The translations under genes and the position numbers were made by a program. The notes beneath the pieces were generated by a model that had not been told where the DNA came from, ran no database searches, and was given only the letters and a program-made list of their open reading frames with translations. Below, one piece after another: positions 59,508 through 64,000 of a stretch of DNA of 64,000 bases (position 1 is the stretch's first letter; each line of letters starts with the position of its first letter). Source of the stretch: Coemansia sp. RSA 922 (lineage: Eukaryota > Kickxellomycota > Kickxellomycetes > Kickxellales > Kickxellaceae); NCBI GenBank assembly GCA_027577415.1, contig JANBQS010000003.1, positions 28,547-92,546 of the forward strand, in the 5' to 3' direction.

Positions 59508-60009
59508 AGTATTTAGTATAAAAGAAAATATGTTTCAGTGGGAAAAATAAATAGGGGTAAAGTGGTGTCGGAGCGGCATACGAATCATTTTATAGCTGCA
59601 AAAGCGTGGGTACGCGAGATGAGCAGCGGAAGACAAGAAAGGAATATATTGCGTGATTTTGCACCTGATGGCGCATTGGCCACATATGTCGCCTTTACAT
59701 ACATTTGCTCTTGGACGCAAGCAGTACCGCTATTTGTGGAACAGAGAACGCTCGTGTGCACTAATTAGAAGCCGCATAGGATATTTGTAAGCGCAGTACT
59801 ACTTCAATATTTCCTTTTTCGAGCGCTCGCTGGATATGCTTTTTTTAGGCCCCTGAGATCAAGCAAAACAAGCTGATCTTGATTGGCGATTTGGTGAATC
59901 ACTTTCTTGACTTCAAGTCTTGCGAATTGAATTTTCTTCTTGTTGAATCCGATTTAACTTCTTTATTTTTATCCGCATTTAAGCAAATTATTTTGTCAAG
60001 CAGTCAACT
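59508..60009. other. Divergent region 2OG oxygenase/HisRS
   Basis: Contains a 76-codon plus-strand ORF (59538-59768) with no recognisable features; probably promoter sequence for both flanking genes. Confidence 0.35.
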
Positions 60010-61818
60010 ATGAGCGATATCGAGCAACTGCAACAGCAGGTCGACGAGCAAGGCCGCGTAGTGCGCGATCTAAAGGCAGCCAAGGCCGAAAAGGCACAGT
60101 TGGACGAGCAAGTGGCTCTCCTACTCGCACTGAAGAAGAAGCTGCAAATTACCAGCGGCAATGGAGAGGTCGAAGCAGACGGGCCAAAGAAGAAGAGCGG
60201 TGGCGCTAGCAAAGCTCTAGTTCTGAAAGAGCCAAAGGTAAACATGCACGCCGAGCCCAGTTGTGTTCAAGTGGCGCAACATATTGTTTGTACTTTTTGT
60301 TTTGGTCAGAGTCACAGAAACTCACATATCCTGGTACATGCGTTGTGACAACGAGTTTTTGTGTAGGGTACCAAGGACTATACGCCCAAGGAGATGGCGT
60401 TGCGCACAGATATTTTCCGGACGATTACTAGCGTGTTTGAGAAGCACGGAGCAGTGACTATTGACACGCCAGTGTTTGAGCTGAAGGAGATCTTGGTCGG
60501 CAAGTACGGCGAGGACAGCAAGCTTATCTACGACTTGAAGGACCAAGGCGGAGAGGAGTGCTCGCTGCGCTATGACCTGACAGTCCCGTTTGCGCGGTTT
60601 GTGGCACAGAATGGCATTTCCAACATTAAGCGGTACCACCTAGCCAAGGTCTATCGGCGTGACCAGCCTGCTATTACTAAGGGCCGTATGCGCGAGTTCT
60701 ACCAGTGCGACTACGATATTGCTGGAGTTTACGACCCCATGATCCCTGACGCCGAATGCGTGCGTGTGGCTGTCAATGTGCTTACCCAGCTGGATGTCGG
60801 CAAGTTTGTTGTCAAGCTTAACCACCGCAAGATCCTTGACGCAATCTTTGAAGTCTCGGGTGTTCCTGCTGATAAGGTGCGTGCGATCTCGTCGGCTGTC
60901 GATAAGCTCGACAAGGCGCCGTGGGCGGAGGTACGCCGGGAGATGACGCAGGAAAAGGGACTGGATGCTGCGGTGGCGGACCGTATTGGCGAGTATGTGC
61001 AGATCAGCGGCAGCGGCGAGGAAGTGCTGGCGAGGCTCCAGGCCATGCCTGAGCTTATGGCGAGTACCAAGGCCCAGGAGGGCGTGAAGGACATGGGCTT
61101 GTTCTTTAGGTACGCAAAGATCTTTGGCATTATGGACTACATCTCGTTTGACATGAGTCTGGCTCGTGGTTTGGACTACTACACGGGAATCATTTACGAG
61201 GCAGTACTTGTCGAAGAGAACGTGCGCTCCGCTACTACCGAGGCTCAGCCGCCTGCATCGGTTGCCAAGAAGAGCAGCAAGAAGGACAAGAAAGAGGAGG
61301 AGGACGAGTCGCAGATACGCGTAGGGTCGATTGCTGCGGGCGGTCGGTACGACGAACTGGTCGGCATGTTCTCGTCGGCTATGCACACCAAGGGCAAGAA
61401 GACGGATGTGCCATGTGTAGGCATCTCATTCGGCGTGGAGCGTATCTTCTCGATTATAAAGTCGCGCAAATTGGAGGCCGAGATCAAGGCCAATAGGACG
61501 CAGGTGTACGTCATTAGTCTTGGCGACAAAGTCGAAGACAGCCTGCTAGAGGACCGCATGCGCATTGCTGCCGAGCTCTGGGACGCTGGCATCGCAGCAG
61601 AGTTCCCCTATAAGATTAAGCCTCGCCCGCAGGCGCAGTACGATACTTGCGATTCATCGATTATCCCATGGGCGGTTATTATTGGCAAGGATGAGATTAG
61701 CCAAGGAACGGTCAAGATCAAGAACATGGCGCAAAAGGTCGAGGAGGAAAAGGGCGGCGTCGTTGTATCGCGCTCGGACATGATTGCTGAGCTAAAGCAG
61801 CGTTTGCAGATGAACTAG
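60010..61818 (+). CDS. Histidyl-tRNA synthetase (2 exons)
   Basis: The spliced CDS is join(60010..60237, 60367..61818), 559 residues. Exon 1 encodes a WHEP-like helical hairpin (QQQVDEQGRVVRDLKAAKAEKAQLDEQVALLLALKKKLQ). The 129-nt intron has GTAAAC and TTTGTGTAG ends; exon 2 restarts GTKDYTPKEMALRTDIF. Class II catalytic motifs are RYDLTVPFARFVA, the motif-2 region FYQCDYDIAGVYDP, the His-specific ARGLDYYTG and AAGGRYDELVG, and motif 3 in GISFGVERI; the anticodon-binding domain is C-terminal. A Lys/Glu-rich insert (SKKDKKEEEDES) sits between the two His signatures. Cytosolic form by default; no presequence is visible in exon 1. Confidence 0.95.
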
Positions 61819-61993
61819 AATGAAAGAGTTTACATTGAGACGTACTTTGCAACTAATTAAATAATTACTACGAGTTAAGAAATGAATTGCCCATGGGCCG
61901 ACGACATGCCATGACGGTATACCCCGCCAAACCCAGTGTTGGCGCTCCAACACACTCGACTTGTTAAACCTTTTGGAGCACACAAGCCATTTC

Positions 61994-62827
61994 AAGCTCG
62001 GCAGTAACGTACCGGAAATATTATAGTTGAGGGGGCGTGTTTTTCGACCAAACACAAGCAAGCTCAGAAAAGTGCTAGAATTAGCAGGACCCGACCTAGA
62101 AATCCGCCTAGTCTTTGACCCAGTGTCCAACCGCTCCTGAGGTTTCGGGTTCTGTCAATTCATAGACAGCTCGGTAGCAGCCAGTGCCATTAAGAATCTC
62201 AGCGACACACTGGTAGATGGACGCAACCTCAAAATCGTGTTTGCAGACAAGGAGCGCATACAACGCTACTTTGGCAACAATGCTTGGTCCGCGCGAGGCA
62301 GTGCGGATGGTGTGGCCAAAGTAGTAGAAGCCCTGGCTCCAGTCCAGAAAACAGAGCTGCTGGCACAGTTCAAGAGCTTTGCTGCTGTGAATACTACCAA
62401 GGCCCGCGAAGAGCTGGCTAGGAACCCGGCCCTTGCACATGCGCTTCTATGCGCATTAGAGTCCTTGGGTTCGGTAGATCAGGACTCTATTGCCCGGATC
62501 AAAGGCACTGCGCAGAGATCGTCTGGCGGGTCTAATAGCGTGGCGAGAGGTTTGTCGGCTGGCTATTCGCCTAGGCAGCCATCGTCGGCGTCCATATCAC
62601 CAGTCACACCTGCTCACCGACCTATGGCTCCTCCATCACGTCAGCTACAGCCAGCGCCGGTACCAGCGCCTCAGCCAAGACATTCAGAGCCGGAACCGAT
62701 GGAAATGGACGATGCGGAATTGATTCAAGTTCTTGGTCTCACTGACGAGCAGCTATCCCTGATGCCTGATGCCCATCGTCAGCAGATGATCGACCTTAGA
62801 CGGCAGCTTCAAAGCACCCTACCCTAG
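61994..62827 (+). pseudogene. CstF64/Rna15-like gene with broken RRM
   Basis: The frame ending at 62827 encodes the hinge and C-terminal part of a cleavage stimulation factor 64 kDa homologue: the hinge helices (LLAQFKSFAAVNTTKAREELARNPALAHALLCALE), a Pro-rich linker and the C-terminal Pcf11-binding helix bundle (LIQVLGLTDEQLSLMPDAHRQQMIDLRRQL). Upstream in the same frame lies the N-terminal RRM, with KLRKVLELAGPDLEIRLVFD and the RNP1-type GFGFCQFIDSSVAASAI, but it is interrupted by TGA 62138-62140, exactly where Arg is expected before GFGF (a CGA to TGA change would do), and by TAG 62024-62026. The RNP2 strand is degraded and there is no start ATG. Probably a pseudogene, with the functional copy elsewhere; a sequencing error cannot explain all the damage. 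Confidence 0.7.
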
Positions 62828-63376
62828 TAGCTTTGTTCCTTGCTGAGGGAATAGCCTAACAATAATTGGCCTCGTCAAGAAACTCCCTGTTTGGTTTACT
62901 TTACAAGCAGCAATAAACAAGAATTTACTCTTTTTTTACTCGGTGCTGCAACATGTTGGGCTCTGGTGGGCCTTCTGCTGTTGCAGAGGCATTAGCTGGC
63001 GTGCTCAACCACGCCCTCATCATAGGCCACCTTTGACAGCTTTGTACTGGCATAAGCAAAGTGCCTTTGAAACCTGGGGTGCTTTGAAATTTTCTAAATA
63101 ATGACGACATCTCAAGACTTCTAAATAGATTGCGATGCCCTTCTTTAGAATTTTTTGTGCACTGTATGCTGCGGCTCCAGCTAAAATCCCTGTTTAGCTC
63201 CAATGTGAGGAGCAGTTTATACTGCACATCCCTTTGAACTAATTGTTTTTTTTGGGCATGACGTAAGGTGTGATTTGGCTATTCCCATCTCCAAGCACTA
63301 TATAATGGTTGGGGAGAGACTTTTCAAGTACTATTCTTCTCTGCTTTTTTTCTAGTTGCCTCCACTCCAGCCGTGG
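62828..63376. promoter_or_regulatory. Upstream control region of the small gene at 63504
   Basis: Contains AAAGTGCCTTTGAAA (63058-63072), TGACGTAA (63259-63266), CACTATA (63296-63302) followed by ATGGTTGGGGAG, and TCCACTCCA (63361-63369). TGACGTAA to CACTATA is 37 bp, exactly as upstream of 40867. No ORF recognised in the gap. Confidence 0.7.
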
Positions 63377-63384
63377 TATAAATA
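63377..63384 (+). promoter_or_regulatory. TATA box of small gene at 63504
   Basis: TATAAATA, 127 bp upstream of ATG 63504, right after the TCCACTCCA element, with a C/T-rich leader. Confidence 0.75.
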
Positions 63385-63503
63385 AAGCCTGCCCAAGGCT
63401 GCCAGTACATTTTCTCTCTCTCCTTCACTCTCACATCCACATCTCTTTTGATTATCAAACACACTCCAGCCCTTATTTTGTTCTTGGTCAAATTTACTTA
63501 CAA

Positions 63504-63929
63504 ATGGAAGGTAAAGAGTATACAATTATTCTCCTGGAGGATTCTCTCATGAAGTATTGTGGACCTGTAGTCCACAAGGAAAAAATGACTGATATTTTTG
63601 AAGCTGCAAAAATGATAAAAGATGGATATATAGGTACCAATATGAAAGGAAAGTCGGTTTATGTTGCTTCCAGTGACAGTGGAGAAAATGATGTTTTGAA
63701 ATATACCACGACTACGAAAAAACTCCCTGGAAAATATTATCCCGAATTATCAGAACAAACATATTTCTTAGTTGCTAATGGAGCTGGTATGATTGGATTT
63801 ATGGGTGACTTACAAAATAAGGGGCTTACTGAGCATCAAGCAATTACAGCTGCAGCAGAGTATCTAAAGGTGAACCAGAATGAAAAACTACCTGCATATA
63901 CTCTGGCTAATATGTTACTAAAGAAGTAG
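63504..63929 (+). CDS. Small orphan-family protein (member F)
   Basis: A 141-residue protein from ATG 63504 (MEGKEYTII); the longer open frame upstream is leader sequence. No signal peptide, membrane span or known domain. KGKSVYVA (48-55) and TYFLVANG (86-93) are the clearest versions of the two family motifs. A helix-like segment (MTDIFEAAKMIKDG) precedes the first, and TEHQAITAAAEYLK follows the second, in the place of DQLASYLVNPP in member A. It is closest to member C at 40867 and member E at 48539, with which it also shares its upstream region. Intact, with TAG at 63929; an additional 3' exon past the window edge cannot be excluded, as member E has one. Function unknown. Confidence 0.8.
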   Translation: MEGKEYTIILLEDSLMKYCGPVVHKEKMTDIFEAAKMIKDGYIGTNMKGKSVYVASSDSGENDVLKYTTTTKKLPGKYYPELSEQTYFLVANGAGMIGFMGDLQNKGLTEHQAITAAAEYLKVNQNEKLPAYTLANMLLKK

Positions 63930-64000
63930 ATGACTTGTCTTTGTCACTCTTAAGCAATGTGGGCATCACTAGGAATGCATAGTTATTTGAACTCCTCATA

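Noticed and set aside
60640..61386. A 248-codon minus-strand ORF
   Set aside because: Antisense shadow of the histidyl-tRNA synthetase catalytic domain.
1..64000. CRISPR arrays, operons, ribosome binding sites, riboswitches, rRNA genes
   Set aside because: None seen; the gene structure, introns and promoters are eukaryotic.

Overview
The window looks like nuclear DNA of an early-diverging fungus, most likely Kickxellomycotina (Coemansia and relatives); this placement is an inference. The grounds are compact, mostly intronless genes with short pyrimidine-rich leaders, fungal housekeeping proteins (Snf7, TFIIH p52, a TFIIIC WD subunit, an Atg20/Snx41-like sorting nexin, a TACC protein, a Rax1-like RGS protein), a LeuA-type 2-isopropylmalate synthase, and members of lineage-expanded families (F-box-like/LRR proteins, DUF4246, HXXXD acyltransferases). 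Only four introns could be modelled, one of them GC-AG.

Layout. 0-3 kb: a dead mariner-like transposase and a nonsense-broken small gene. 3-10 kb: metabolic genes (PhnZ-like HD protein, HSDL2-like SDR, cytochrome P450, 6-phosphogluconolactonase) and a membrane-protein remnant. 9.7-24 kb: a dense information/trafficking block (Zn2Cys6 factor, TFIIIC, TFIIH p52, FAM32A, TBC RabGAP, Snf7, Rax1-like, and an Hsp70 ATPase domain standing alone). 24-33 kb: a looser, AT-richer stretch with small orphan genes, tRNA-Val(UAC), a CRE-bearing tandem repeat, a DUF4246 gene, an F-box-like pseudogene and a 29-codon gene for a secreted peptide. 33.7-47.5 kb: housekeeping again (BRE4-like exporter, LeuA, DUF924, sorting nexin, UBTD-like, RNase H1), interrupted by two small orphan genes. 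47.8-64 kb: a broken orphan gene, a 5'-truncated ABC transporter, TACC, a small secreted protein, acyltransferase, F-box-like protein, 2OG oxygenase, histidyl-tRNA synthetase, a CstF64 pseudogene and a last orphan gene.

The most interesting signal is a dispersed family of small (about 114-212 aa), AT-rich, otherwise unrecognisable intracellular proteins: seven likely members plus one candidate (1869, 24651, 25734-, 27758?, 40867, 41867, 48539-, 63504). They share a two-motif layout, and most have a strong TATA box about 85-130 bp before the ATG. Three of them (40867, 48539-, 63504) also share a homologous upstream module with nearly fixed spacing. bZIP-type TGACGTAA/TGACGTCA sites lie upstream of three members. 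Two members are freshly damaged (one in-frame TGA, one homopolymer frameshift), suggesting birth-and-death turnover. A second notable item is the micro-gene at 33049, which has its own TATA box and encodes a signal peptide followed by only nine residues.
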